The notes under the pieces: model-generated
The model's database searches: none
What the model was told of the DNA's origin: nothing
Seen by the model: the letters and a program-made list of their open reading frames with translations, nothing else
Position numbers and translations under genes: made by a program
From: Burkholderiales bacterium
Lineage (GTDB): Bacteria; Pseudomonadota; Gammaproteobacteria; Burkholderiales; Burkholderiaceae_C
Assembly (NCBI GenBank): GCA_016195825.1
Contig: JACPYV010000196.1
Location: 29,019-93,018 of the forward strand
Direction: 5' to 3'
DNA length: 64,000 nucleotides
Shown: one piece after another, positions 49,165 to 58,832 of the stretch
How positions within the stretch are numbered: position 1 is the stretch's first letter
Layout: every line of letters starts with the position of its first letter

Positions 49165-51096
49165 ATGACCCGCTCACCTCTGCTCCTCGCCGCCCTGCTC
49201 GCTGGCGCCGTCACGGCCCACGCGGCAGACCCCGACCCGGTCGTGCAGGCCTGGCCCGCACGCCAGCCCGTACGGGACGCCGTGCTGGAGACCAGGGTCG
49301 AGGCGGCGCTCAAGACCCTGAGCCTGCGCCAGAAGATCGGCCAGATGACCCAGCCTGAGATCCGCGCGGTTACGCCGGCCGAGGTGCGCGAGTACGCCAT
49401 TGGCACGGTGCTGAACGGCGGCGGCGGTTGGCCCGGCCAGGACCGCGCGGCCACGCCGGCGCAGTGGCGCGCGCTGTCCGAGCAGTTCCAGGCCGCAGCG
49501 CTGCAGGCCACGCCGGGTATCCCGCTGATCTGGGGGACCGACGCCGTGCACGGCCACAACAACGTGCGCGGCGCAACGCTGTTCCCGCACCACATCGCGC
49601 TGGGTGCGACGGGCAATGCCGACCTGGTGCGCGACATCGGCCGCGCCACCGCCCGCGCCGTGCGCGCCTCGGGGCTGCACTGGGCCTTCGCGCCAACGCT
49701 CGCCGTCGTGCAGGACGTGCGCTGGGGCCGCACCTACGAGAGCTACGGCGCAGACCCGGCGCTGGTGCGGCGCCTGGGCCAGGCCGAGGTGGAAGGCATG
49801 CAGGAGGGGCTGAAGGACGGCCGCGGCGTGCTGGCCACGGCCAAGCATTTCATCGCGGACGGCGGCACGCGCCGCGGCATCGACCAGGGCCTGGCGCAGT
49901 CCTCGCCGGCCGACCTCGTGCAGGTCCACGGCGCCGGCTACCTCGGCGCGCTGGACGCCGGCGTGCTGACCGTGATGGCCTCGTTCAGCAGCTGGACCGA
50001 CAGCACCCGATACGTCGCCCACGGCAAGATGCATGGCAACGCCGCGCTGCTGACCGGCGTGCTGAAGCAGCGCCTCGCATTCGACGGCCTCATCGTCAGC
50101 GACTGGGATGGCATCGGCCAGATCCCCGGCTGCAGGGACGACGACTGCCCCGCGGCCATCAACGCCGGCATCGACGTGGTCATGGTGCCGTTCAAGTGGA
50201 AGGCCTTCTTCGAAAACACCGTGCGCGCAGTGGAGCAGGGCCGCATCCCGATGGCACGCATCGACGACGCGGTGCGCCGCATCCTGCGTGTGAAGTTCAG
50301 CATCGCGATGACTCCCGCCGTGCCCGCCACGGTGGAAGCCATGCAGGCGCCCGAGGTCGCGCGCCAGGCGGTGCGCGAGTCGCTGGTGCTGCTGAAACAC
50401 AAGCCCGGTCTGCTGCCGCTGAAGCGCACGGCGCGCGTGCTCGTCGTCGGCCCGGCCGCCGACAGCCTGGCCCACCAGAGCGGCGGCTGGAGCGTGACCT
50501 GGCAGGGCCGCGACACCAGCAACGTCGACTACCCGCAGGGCACCTCGCTGCTCGCCGCGCTGCGCCAGCGCCTGGGCAGTGCGCAGGTCACATTCGACGT
50601 CGATGGCAGCCGGAGCGACCCCGCACGCTTCGACGCCGTCGTCGCCGTGCTGGCCGAGGCACCCTATGCCGAGGGCGAGGGCGACATCCGCATCACCGAA
50701 AACCTGCGCCACAGCCGCCGCTACCCCGCCGACCTCGCCGTGCTGCAGCGCGTGGCCGGCCGCGGTGCGCCGGTCGTCACGCTGCTGTACTCGGGCCGAC
50801 CGCTGTACGTGAACGACCTGGCCAACCGCAGCGACGCCTTCATCGCCGCCTGGCTGCCGGGCACCGAGGGCACGGGCTTGGCCGACGTGCTGGTCGCGCC
50901 CGCCGCCGGCGAGCCGGCCTGGCCAGGCTTCAAGGGCCGCCTGTCCTTCCCCTGGCCGGCCAGCCCTTGCCAGTTCAGCATCCACGAAGCCCACCCCTGG
51001 TGGCCCATCGGTGGCGGCCTGAGCGGGCGGGAAGCCACCGCTACGACTGCGCGTTTGCCCGAGCCGGCCGACCCGCAACCCATCTGCCCGCTGTGA
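49165..51096 (+). CDS. glycoside hydrolase family 3 beta-glucosidase/glucan glucohydrolase
   Basis: LSLRQKIGQMTQPEI, GIPLIWGTDAVHGHNNVRGATLFPHHIALGA, nucleophile region LIVSDWDGIGQ, ATAKHFIADGGT; signal peptide. Confidence 0.95.
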   Translation: MTRSPLLLAALLAGAVTAHAADPDPVVQAWPARQPVRDAVLETRVEAALKTLSLRQKIGQMTQPEIRAVTPAEVREYAIGTVLNGGGGWPGQDRAATPAQWRALSEQFQAAALQATPGIPLIWGTDAVHGHNNVRGATLFPHHIALGATGNADLVRDIGRATARAVRASGLHWAFAPTLAVVQDVRWGRTYESYGADPALVRRLGQAEVEGMQEGLKDGRGVLATAKHFIADGGTRRGIDQGLAQSSPADLVQVHGAGYLGALDAGVLTVMASFSSWTDSTRYVAHGKMHGNAALLTGVLKQRLAFDGLIVSDWDGIGQIPGCRDDDCPAAINAGIDVVMVPFKWKAFFENTVRAVEQGRIPMARIDDAVRRILRVKFSIAMTPAVPATVEAMQAPEVARQAVRESLVLLKHKPGLLPLKRTARVLVVGPAADSLAHQSGGWSVTWQGRDTSNVDYPQGTSLLAALRQRLGSAQVTFDVDGSRSDPARFDAVVAVLAEAPYAEGEGDIRITENLRHSRRYPADLAVLQRVAGRGAPVVTLLYSGRPLYVNDLANRSDAFIAAWLPGTEGTGLADVLVAPAAGEPAWPGFKGRLSFPWPASPCQFSIHEAHPWWPIGGGLSGREATATTARLPEPADPQPICPL

Positions 51097-51127
51097 TTCA
51101 ATCCGCCCCTGTGAAAGCAGAGGGCGA

Positions 51128-52150
51128 ATGGCAACCATCAAGGACGTAGCGCGGCTGGCCGGCGTGGGCGTGGGCACCGCGTCGCGCGTCATCAGTGGGA
51201 ACGGTTCCGTTGCGCCGGCCACCGCCGAGCGCGTGCGCAAGGTCATCGCGCAGCTGAAGTTCCGGCCCTCGCACACGGCGCGGTCGCTCGGCAACGGCAC
51301 GTCCAAGCTGATCGGCGTCTACATCCCCTTCCTGCGCGGCACCTACTACACGCCCATCCTGCGCGCCATCGACCTGGTGCTGCGCGCGCAAGGCCTGCAC
51401 ATGGTGGTGGCTTTCGGCGAGGGCATCGAGGACGAGCGCGTCGAGACCAACGACGGCATGCGCTTCCTGCTGGACCGCGACTGCGACGGCCTCATCGTGC
51501 TGTCCAACGCGCTGCAGGACGAGGACATCAAGGCCCTGGGCCCCGCCGCGCGCCAGGTCGTCGTGCTGAACCGCCACTTCGACCGCATCAAGGACCAGTG
51601 CTTCACGGCCGACCATGTGCAGGGCGGCGTGCAGGCGGCGCGCGCGCTGCTGCAGCACAAGCACAAAGACATCGCCGTCGTCTCCGGCCCCACGACCTCG
51701 CCGGACAACGTCGCGCGCCTGGCAGGTTTCATGGGCGAGTTGGCGCTGCGCGGGCTGGACACGTCCAAGATCCTGACCGTGCCCGGCGACTTCTCCAACC
51801 AGGCCGGCTGGGACGCGGCCGACGTGCTGTTGGCGCTCAAGCGCCGCCCGACCGCCGTGTTCTGCGCCAACGACGAGATGGCCATCGGCCTGCTGGCCCA
51901 CTTCCAGGAGCGCGGCGTGTCCGTGCCGCACGAGGTTTCGGTGCTCGGCTACGACGACTCGCCCAGCGCCGAATTCGCCGCCCCGCGCCTGACCTCGGTG
52001 CACATCCCCAGCCACGAAGTCACGCTGGCCGGCCTGCACTGGCTGCTGAACCGCTGCTACGCCCTGGAGCTGCCCATCTCGCGTCAGTTCGACATCACCG
52101 TCACCTGGCGTGCCTCGGTGGCCGCGCCAGCCTCCCGCAAGCGCAGCTGA
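51128..52150 (+). CDS. LacI-family transcriptional regulator
   Basis: MATIKDVARLAGVGVGTASRVISGNGSVAPATAERVRKVIAQLKFRPSHTARSL; periplasmic-binding-like effector domain. Confidence 0.96.
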   Translation: MATIKDVARLAGVGVGTASRVISGNGSVAPATAERVRKVIAQLKFRPSHTARSLGNGTSKLIGVYIPFLRGTYYTPILRAIDLVLRAQGLHMVVAFGEGIEDERVETNDGMRFLLDRDCDGLIVLSNALQDEDIKALGPAARQVVVLNRHFDRIKDQCFTADHVQGGVQAARALLQHKHKDIAVVSGPTTSPDNVARLAGFMGELALRGLDTSKILTVPGDFSNQAGWDAADVLLALKRRPTAVFCANDEMAIGLLAHFQERGVSVPHEVSVLGYDDSPSAEFAAPRLTSVHIPSHEVTLAGLHWLLNRCYALELPISRQFDITVTWRASVAAPASRKRS

Positions 52151-52197
52151 CGCCCCGCTGAGGCCACAATCCGGGCTGAATCTTTTTCAGCCAGACC

Positions 52198-53490
52198 ATG
52201 CCCCATCGCGTCCTGACCGGCATCACCACCACCGGCACCCTGCACCTCGGCAACTACGTCGGCGCCATCCGCCCCGCCATCGAGGCCAGCCGCGCACCGG
52301 GCGTGGAGAGCTTCTTCTTCATGGCCGACTTTCACGCGCTGATCAAGTGCGACGAGCCGGACCGCATCGCCCGCTCCAGCCGCGCCATCGCCGCGACCTG
52401 GCTGGCCGCTGGGCTGGACGCCGAGCGCGTCACCTTCTACCGCCAGAGCGACATCCCCGAGATCCCCGAGCTGACCTGGCTGCTGACCTGCGTCACCGCC
52501 AAGGGCCAGATGAACCGCGCCCACGCCTACAAGGCGGCGGTGGATGCCGCCACGGCAGCCGGCGAGGAGCCGGACGCCAACGTGACCATGGGCTTGTTCA
52601 GCTACCCGGTGCTGATGGCGGCTGACATCCTGATGTTCAACGCGCACCAGGTGCCGGTGGGCAAGGACCAGGTCCAGCACATCGAAATGACGCGCGACAT
52701 CGCGCAGCGCTTCAACCACTTGTTCGGCCAGGGCCAGGAGCTGTTCACACTGCCCGAGGCGGTGACCGACGCCGAGATGGAGCTGCTGCCCGGCCTGGAC
52801 GGCCGCAAGATGAGCAAGAGCTATGACAACGTCATCCCGCTCTTCGAAGGCGGCACCCAGGCACTGAAGGACGCGGTCGCGCGCATCGTCACCGACTCCC
52901 GGCTGCCCGGCGAGCCCAAGGACCCCGAAGGCCAGGCACTGGTCACCATCTACGACGCCTTCGCCAGCGTCCAGCAGCGCGCCGCCTTCCGCGAGGCGCT
53001 GCGCGCCGGCCTGGGCTGGGGCGAAGCCAAGCAGCAACTCGTGGCCCTGATCGACGGCCAGATCGGCCCGATGCGCCAGCGCTATGCCGACCTGATGGCC
53101 CACCCCGAGCAGCTGGAGGCCATCCTGCAGGCGGGCGCCGCCAAGGCCCGCGCCATCGCCGTGCCGTTCCTGCAGCAGCTGCGCGCCGCGGTCGGCCTGC
53201 GGCCCTACACGGCCACCGCCACGACGGCCACGGCCAAGGCCGAGAAGGCGGCACTGCCGGTGTTCAAGCAGTACCGCGAGGCCGACGGCAAGTTCTACTT
53301 CAAGCTGCTGTCGGCCGGCGGCGAGCTGCTGCTGCAGAGCCGCGGCTTCGAGCAAGGCCGCGACGCCGGCCAGTGGGTCGCGCGGCTCAAGCGCGAAGGC
53401 TATGGCGCGCTGACAGCCGACGCCCCGGTGCAGCGCGAGGCGCCGGACGCCACCATCAGCGCCGCGCTGGCCGCCTTCCAGGAAGACTGA
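52198..53490 (+). CDS. trpS: tryptophanyl-tRNA synthetase
   Basis: [19 protein letters not shown] (HIGH region), [15 protein letters not shown] (KMSKS). Confidence 0.96.
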   Translation: MPHRVLTGITTTGTLHLGNYVGAIRPAIEASRAPGVESFFFMADFHALIKCDEPDRIARSSRAIAATWLAAGLDAERVTFYRQSDIPEIPELTWLLTCVTAKGQMNRAHAYKAAVDAATAAGEEPDANVTMGLFSYPVLMAADILMFNAHQVPVGKDQVQHIEMTRDIAQRFNHLFGQGQELFTLPEAVTDAEMELLPGLDGRKMSKSYDNVIPLFEGGTQALKDAVARIVTDSRLPGEPKDPEGQALVTIYDAFASVQQRAAFREALRAGLGWGEAKQQLVALIDGQIGPMRQRYADLMAHPEQLEAILQAGAAKARAIAVPFLQQLRAAVGLRPYTATATTATAKAEKAALPVFKQYREADGKFYFKLLSAGGELLLQSRGFEQGRDAGQWVARLKREGYGALTADAPVQREAPDATISAALAAFQED

Positions 53491-53491
53491 C

Positions 53492-54085
53492 GTGGTGACC
53501 ACGCCGCCGATCACCGAGCTGCTCGCCGGCACGTCACGCGGCGATGCAGCGGCGCTGCAGCAGCTCTACGCGGTGCTCTACCCGGAGATCAAGCGCGTCG
53601 CCCGTATGCGCCTGGCGCAGAGCGGCCCCAACGGGCGGATGGCCGGCCTGAACACCACCGCCCTGGTCCACGAGGGCTTCCTGCGCATGGCCGACCAGCA
53701 AGGCCTGCAGGGCGACACGCGCGGCCAGTTCTTCGCCTACGTGGGCCGCGTGCTGCGCTCGGTGGTCATCGACCACCTGCGCACCGAGGGGCGCGACAAG
53801 CGCGGCGGTGATGCGGTCATGGTCACGCTGTCGGCGGCCAATGACGTGGCCGCCGTGCAGAGCCAGGCCGTCGACCTGATCGGCCTGGACCAGGCGCTGG
53901 CGCGAATGCGCGAGCTGGACGCCAACCTGTACGAGCTGATCGAGATGGTCGGCTTCGCCGGCCTGTCTATCGCCGAGGTGGCGACGTTGCGCGACGTGTC
54001 CTCGCGCAGCATCAACCGCGAGCTGCTGAAGGCCCGGGCTCTGCTGCAGGAACTGCTGGGCGACCCACCGAACACGGTCTATTGA
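53492..54085 (+). CDS. ECF-type RNA polymerase sigma factor (TIGR02999-like)
   Basis: LYPEIKRVARMRLAQ...TTALVHEGFLRMADQ...FFAYVGRVLRSVVIDHLRTEGRDKRGGD...GLSIAEVATLRDVSSRSINRELLKARALL; GTG start. Confidence 0.9.
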   Translation: MVTTPPITELLAGTSRGDAAALQQLYAVLYPEIKRVARMRLAQSGPNGRMAGLNTTALVHEGFLRMADQQGLQGDTRGQFFAYVGRVLRSVVIDHLRTEGRDKRGGDAVMVTLSAANDVAAVQSQAVDLIGLDQALARMRELDANLYELIEMVGFAGLSIAEVATLRDVSSRSINRELLKARALLQELLGDPPNTVY

Positions 54086-56931
54086 TGAGCGCCGGGCCGC
54101 TCCAAGCAAGCTCGCTCCCGCTTGGCGGGACAGCGCGCAGCGCGAAGGGTGCACCATTGAAGGCCGGCTTGCAGGCCGAGGACTGGCAGCTGCTGTCGAC
54201 GCTGTTCGACGAACTGGCCGAGTTACCCGAGGGTGAGCGTGCCGAGCGCCTCGCCGTGCTGCAACCACCCGAACTGGCAGCGCGGCTGGCCCGCATGCTG
54301 GCCTCGCTGTCCGACGCTGACACCACGGCGACCGCCGGCATCGGTGGCTTCGACCACCACCTAGCCCAGGCACTGGCCGAGCCTGCCGACGCGCCCCACG
54401 CCCCCGAGGCCGGCGACCGCCTGGGGGCCTGGTGCCTGGCCGAGCTGCTGGGCGAAGGCGGCATGGGCCAGGTCTGGCGCGCCGAACGGGCGGACGGGCT
54501 CTACCAGGGCGAGGCTGCCATCAAGCTGCTGCGCGAGGACCTCGCCAGCGCCGGCCTGGCGGCCCGTTTCGCGCGCGAGCGTGCGCTGCTGGGCCGCCTG
54601 ACCCATCCCGGCATCGCGCGGCTGCTGGACGCCGGCGAGCAGCAGGGCCGCGCCTTCCTCGTGCTGGAGTACGTGGCCGGGCGCACGCTGTCAGAGCATG
54701 TGCGCGAGAACGCCTTGCCGCTGACCGAGCGCGTGAAGTTGCTGCTTGAAGTGGCCCGCGCCGTGGAGCATGCCCACGCGCAGCTCATCGTCCACCGCGA
54801 CATCAAGCCCAGCAACGTCATGGTGGACGAGCAAGGTCATGCCAAGCTGCTGGACTTCGGCATCGCCGGGCTTCTCGACGACTCTGGCCAGCAGGCCGAC
54901 AGCCAGCTCACGCAGATCGCCGGCCGTCGCCTGACACCGGCCTACGCGGCGCCCGAGCAGATCACGGGCGGGCCCATCGGCGTCGCGGCCGACATCTATT
55001 CGCTGGGCGTGATGCTCTACGAACAGGCCAGCGGCCAGCTGCCCTTCGGCAAGCGCGGCCTCAGCCGCACGGCACTGGAGCATGCGGTGCTGCACGGCGA
55101 AGCGCGCCGCATCACGCGCAGCCTGGGCGCGGCCGACGACGGCGCGGTCGAGCAAGGCCCCGGCTGCCCGCCCGACGCCGCCCGCGCAGCGGGCGACCTG
55201 GAAGCCGTGGCCGCCAAGGCGCTGCGCAAGAACCCGGCCGAGCGCTATGCCAGCGTCGGCAGCTTCATCGACGACCTGGAGCACTGGCTGGCACAGCGCC
55301 CGGTCAGCGTGCGCGCCGAGGACTGGCGGCACCGCGTGCGGCTGTGGGCGCGGCGCAATGCCGCGCTGGCGGCCGGTGCGGGCCTGGTATTCGCGGCACT
55401 GAGCCTGGGGCTGGGTGTCAGCCTGTGGCAGCGCCAGCAGGCCATCGCATCGGCCCACCAGAGCGAAGAGGTCACGCGCTACCTGACCGAACTGCTGGCC
55501 TCGGCCAACCCCGACAAGCACGGCGGCCGCATCCCAACCATCTTCGAAGTGCTGGAGAAGAGCCGTGCCGAGCTGGGCCAGCGCTTCGCGGGCGACGAGC
55601 TGACCCTGGCCCGCGTGCTCGACGTCATGGTGGCGACCTACTCGGACATGAACCGCCACGACATCGCCATCCCGCTGGCCCAGCAGCTGATCGCCGTCAG
55701 CGCCCGACACTGGGGCGAGACCGATGAGCACACGCTGATCGCCAAGCTGCGCCTGGCCCGCATCTACACGGCGCTGAATTCGCCGCTGGAGGTCATCGCC
55801 CTGGGCGAGCCCATGCTGCCGGCCTTTGCCCAGGCCAAGCCCGGCACCGTGATGGAGGACGAGTACGAGAGCCTGCTCTACCAGCTCATCGTCGCCTACG
55901 CAGGCGCCGCCCGCTTCGCCGATGCCGAGGCCATCCATGCGCGGGCCTGGCCCATGGTGCAGCGCTTCTACAAGCCCGGCGACTACGAATACCCCTTTTA
56001 CAACACCTACCTCTACCAACTGCGAGCGGCCGAAGGCCGGCTGCTGGACGCCGAGAAGGCCATCGAGGCCACACGCGCGTCCTGGGCCACCGCACCGGCC
56101 CACCGCGCCCGCTTCGTGCAGCGCTCGCGTCAGCATCTGTGGAACATCCAGGCGCGGCTCGGGCGGCCCGAAGGCAGCGTCGAGAACGCGCGCCAGCTGA
56201 TTGCGGACATGGACGCCTTGCTGGGCCCCGGCAACTCCAGCAGCCAGCGCATGCGGGCCGACCTGGCACGTCAGTTCGTCGAGCTGGGCAGCTACGCCCA
56301 GGCCGTGCAGGTGCACGAGGAACTGGAGGCACGCCTGCCGCCCGAGGCCGCCCGGCACCCGACGCTGCGCCTGCCGCGCGAATCCGCCGCGCTGCTGGCC
56401 CGCGCGCTGGCGCACCCCGATCGCGCGGCCGACTGGCTGCCCGCCGCGCGCCGCATGGCCGACGAGCTGGCCCGCAGCCCCGACATCAGCGGCCCACCCT
56501 GGGCCGAGGCCGGACTGGCTCTCGTGCGCGTGGGCCTGCGCCTGGGCGACCTCGAACTGGCACAGCGCGCGCTGGCGCCGCTGCAGGACCTGCAGGGCCA
56601 GCCCTGGCTGGCCATCCACCACCAGCTGCGCAGCCGCATCGAGCAGGCGGCCGGCGAGCTGGCCCGCGCGCACGGCCAGCGCGAGGCCAGCGCGCGCCGC
56701 CTGCGCCAGCGCGTGGCGCTGCTAGACACCCTGCCTGCACCCCAGGGCCTGCCGCACTGGCGCGCTCAGCTCGATCTGGCGGCCAGCCTGATCGGGACGC
56801 CCGAGGCGGCACAGGCGCTGCAGCGGGCCGACGCGCTGCGACCCGACTGGCTGCCGCCTCACCCGCTGGACGAGCTGCGCGCCGAACTTGGCCGCGGGCA
56901 ATGGCGGCCAGTCTGGGCCGGCCAGTTCTAG
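54085..56931 (+). CDS. serine/threonine protein kinase with C-terminal TM and TPR-like region
   Basis: P-loop LLGEGGMGQVWRAE, AAIKLL, VHRDIKPSNVMVDEQGHAKLLDFGIAG, AYAAPEQITGGPIGVAADIYSLGVMLYE; TM after kinase domain, helical repeats. Confidence 0.93.
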   Translation: MSAGPLQASSLPLGGTARSAKGAPLKAGLQAEDWQLLSTLFDELAELPEGERAERLAVLQPPELAARLARMLASLSDADTTATAGIGGFDHHLAQALAEPADAPHAPEAGDRLGAWCLAELLGEGGMGQVWRAERADGLYQGEAAIKLLREDLASAGLAARFARERALLGRLTHPGIARLLDAGEQQGRAFLVLEYVAGRTLSEHVRENALPLTERVKLLLEVARAVEHAHAQLIVHRDIKPSNVMVDEQGHAKLLDFGIAGLLDDSGQQADSQLTQIAGRRLTPAYAAPEQITGGPIGVAADIYSLGVMLYEQASGQLPFGKRGLSRTALEHAVLHGEARRITRSLGAADDGAVEQGPGCPPDAARAAGDLEAVAAKALRKNPAERYASVGSFIDDLEHWLAQRPVSVRAEDWRHRVRLWARRNAALAAGAGLVFAALSLGLGVSLWQRQQAIASAHQSEEVTRYLTELLASANPDKHGGRIPTIFEVLEKSRAELGQRFAGDELTLARVLDVMVATYSDMNRHDIAIPLAQQLIAVSARHWGETDEHTLIAKLRLARIYTALNSPLEVIALGEPMLPAFAQAKPGTVMEDEYESLLYQLIVAYAGAARFADAEAIHARAWPMVQRFYKPGDYEYPFYNTYLYQLRAAEGRLLDAEKAIEATRASWATAPAHRARFVQRSRQHLWNIQARLGRPEGSVENARQLIADMDALLGPGNSSSQRMRADLARQFVELGSYAQAVQVHEELEARLPPEAARHPTLRLPRESAALLARALAHPDRAADWLPAARRMADELARSPDISGPPWAEAGLALVRVGLRLGDLELAQRALAPLQDLQGQPWLAIHHQLRSRIEQAAGELARAHGQREASARRLRQRVALLDTLPAPQGLPHWRAQLDLAASLIGTPEAAQALQRADALRPDWLPPHPLDELRAELGRGQWRPVWAGQF

Positions 56932-57054
56932 AGCCGTGCCTCTAGGCCCTTTGGGCATGCCGTCACGCCGCAAGGTGTTTACCCGTAGGGGCCGGTCCTT
57001 TACACCCAGTTAACTTTGCGGCTCCCGAAAAGAATCCCCCGAGGAGACACGCCA

Positions 57055-58755
57055 ATGGCCACCATCGCCGCCGACCAGCTCGCCCTGCAACGCCTGTATC
57101 ACTGGGAGCGCACGGCCGGCAGCCAGGTCACGCTGACGCAGCCGATGGGTGGCACCGAGGTCAAGGACTTCACCTGGGCCCAGGTCGGCGACCAGGTGCG
57201 CCGCATGGCTGCCTTCCTGAAGGCCAGGGGCGCTGCTGAGGGCTGGCCGGCCGACGCCAAGGTAGCCGTGCTGTCCAAGAACTGCGCCTGGTGGCTGATG
57301 ACGGACCTGGCCATCTGGATGGCCGGTTATGTCTCCGTGCCGCTGTATCCCACGCTGGCGGCCGAGACCATCACGCAGATCCTCACGCACAGCGAGGCGC
57401 GCTACATCTTCGTCGGCAAGCTGGACGGCTGGGAAGGCATGAAGCCCGGCGTGCCGCCCAGCTTGGCCGGCGCGAGCTACGCGCTGTCGCCCGACGACGC
57501 CAGGAAGACCTACGAGAGCTGGGACACCATCTGCGCTCGCACCGAGCCGCTGAAGGGCGAGCCCGTGCGCGGCGCCGACGAACTCTGCACGCTGATCTAC
57601 ACCTCGGGCACCACTGGGAACCCCAAGGGTGTGATGCACAACTTCGGCGCCTTCGCTTGGGCCATCGCCGAGGGCCTGGCGCGCTTCCCGATGACCGCGC
57701 AGGACCGCATGCTGTCCTACCTGCCGCTGGCCCATGTGGCCGAGCGCGTGCTCGTCGAGCACAGCTGGCTGAAGGTCGGGCTCAAGGTGTTCTTCGCCGA
57801 GTCGCTGGACACCTTCACCGCGGACTTGCAGCGCTCGCGGCCCACCATCTTCTTCAGCGTGCCGCGGTTGTGGGTCAAGTTCCAGCAAGGCGTGCAGGCC
57901 AAGATGCCACCGCAGAAGATGAACAAGCTGCTGCGCCTGCCCATCATCGGCGGCCTGGTTCGCAAGAAGGTGCTGAAGGCACTGGGGCTGGACCAGTGCC
58001 GCATCGCCGTCGGCGGCGCCGCGCCCATGCCGGTGGCGCTGCTGGAGTGGTACGGCACGCTGGGCCTGCCCATCAACGAGGGCTACGGCATGACCGAGAA
58101 CCTGGCGCTGTCGCACATGACGATGCCGGGCAAGAACCAGCGCGGCACGGTCGGCCCGGCCTACGGCGGCGTGCAGACACGCATCGACCCGGCAAACGGC
58201 GAGCTGCAGATGCGCAGCCCCGCGCTGATGCTGGGTTACTACAAGGAGCCCGGCCTGACCGCCGATGCATTGACCGCCGACGGCTGGCTGCACACCGGCG
58301 ACAAGGTGACTCAGGGAGCCGACGGCTGCGTTCGCATCACGGGCCGCGTGAAGGACTTGTTCAAGACCAGCAAGGGCAAGTACGTGGCCCCGGCGCCCAT
58401 CGAGGACAGGCTGGGCATGAACCCCAACATCGAGGCCTGCTGCGTGGCCGGGGCCAACATGGGCCAGCCTTTGGGCATCGCCATGCTGTCGCCGCAGGGC
58501 CTGCAGCGCGCCAGCGCCGAGGCCGAACGCGACGCGCTGGTGGCCGAACTGAGCAAGCACCTGGATGACGTCAACGCCCGCCTGGACCCGCACGAGCAGC
58601 TGGACGCGCTGGTGCTGATCAAGACGCCCTGGACCGTGGACAACGGCTTCATCACGCCCACCTTCAAGGTCAAGCGCAACCGCATTGAGGAGGCATATGC
58701 GCCCAAGTTCGATGCGTGGGCGGGCAAGCGGGCCAAGGTGCTGTTCGGGGACTGA
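57055..58755 (+). CDS. AMP-dependent synthetase / long-chain acyl-CoA ligase
   Basis: LCTLIYTSGTTGNPKGVMHNFG, NEGYGMTENLALSHM, WLHTGDKV, GRVKDLFKTSKGKYVAPAPIE. Confidence 0.95.
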   Translation: MATIAADQLALQRLYHWERTAGSQVTLTQPMGGTEVKDFTWAQVGDQVRRMAAFLKARGAAEGWPADAKVAVLSKNCAWWLMTDLAIWMAGYVSVPLYPTLAAETITQILTHSEARYIFVGKLDGWEGMKPGVPPSLAGASYALSPDDARKTYESWDTICARTEPLKGEPVRGADELCTLIYTSGTTGNPKGVMHNFGAFAWAIAEGLARFPMTAQDRMLSYLPLAHVAERVLVEHSWLKVGLKVFFAESLDTFTADLQRSRPTIFFSVPRLWVKFQQGVQAKMPPQKMNKLLRLPIIGGLVRKKVLKALGLDQCRIAVGGAAPMPVALLEWYGTLGLPINEGYGMTENLALSHMTMPGKNQRGTVGPAYGGVQTRIDPANGELQMRSPALMLGYYKEPGLTADALTADGWLHTGDKVTQGADGCVRITGRVKDLFKTSKGKYVAPAPIEDRLGMNPNIEACCVAGANMGQPLGIAMLSPQGLQRASAEAERDALVAELSKHLDDVNARLDPHEQLDALVLIKTPWTVDNGFITPTFKVKRNRIEEAYAPKFDAWAGKRAKVLFGD

Positions 58756-58765
58756 GTGCGCGCCG

Positions 58766-58826
58766 CGGACAAGCCCTGCGGCTTGTCCGACGGCTCACGA
58801 AGGACAGCCGGCCTGCGGGCCGGCTG
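58766..58826. terminator. Two tandem hairpins between convergent genes (bidirectional terminator candidate)
   Basis: 10-bp stem cggacaagcc/ggcttgtccg (58766-58789) and 9-bp stem cagccggcc/ggccggctg (58805-58826). Confidence 0.6.
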
Positions 58827-58832
58827 CCTTAC

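Noticed and set aside
49174-51306. 710-aa minus-strand ORF opposite the GH3 gene
   Set aside because: Antisense artefact; GH3 motifs on the + strand are unambiguous.
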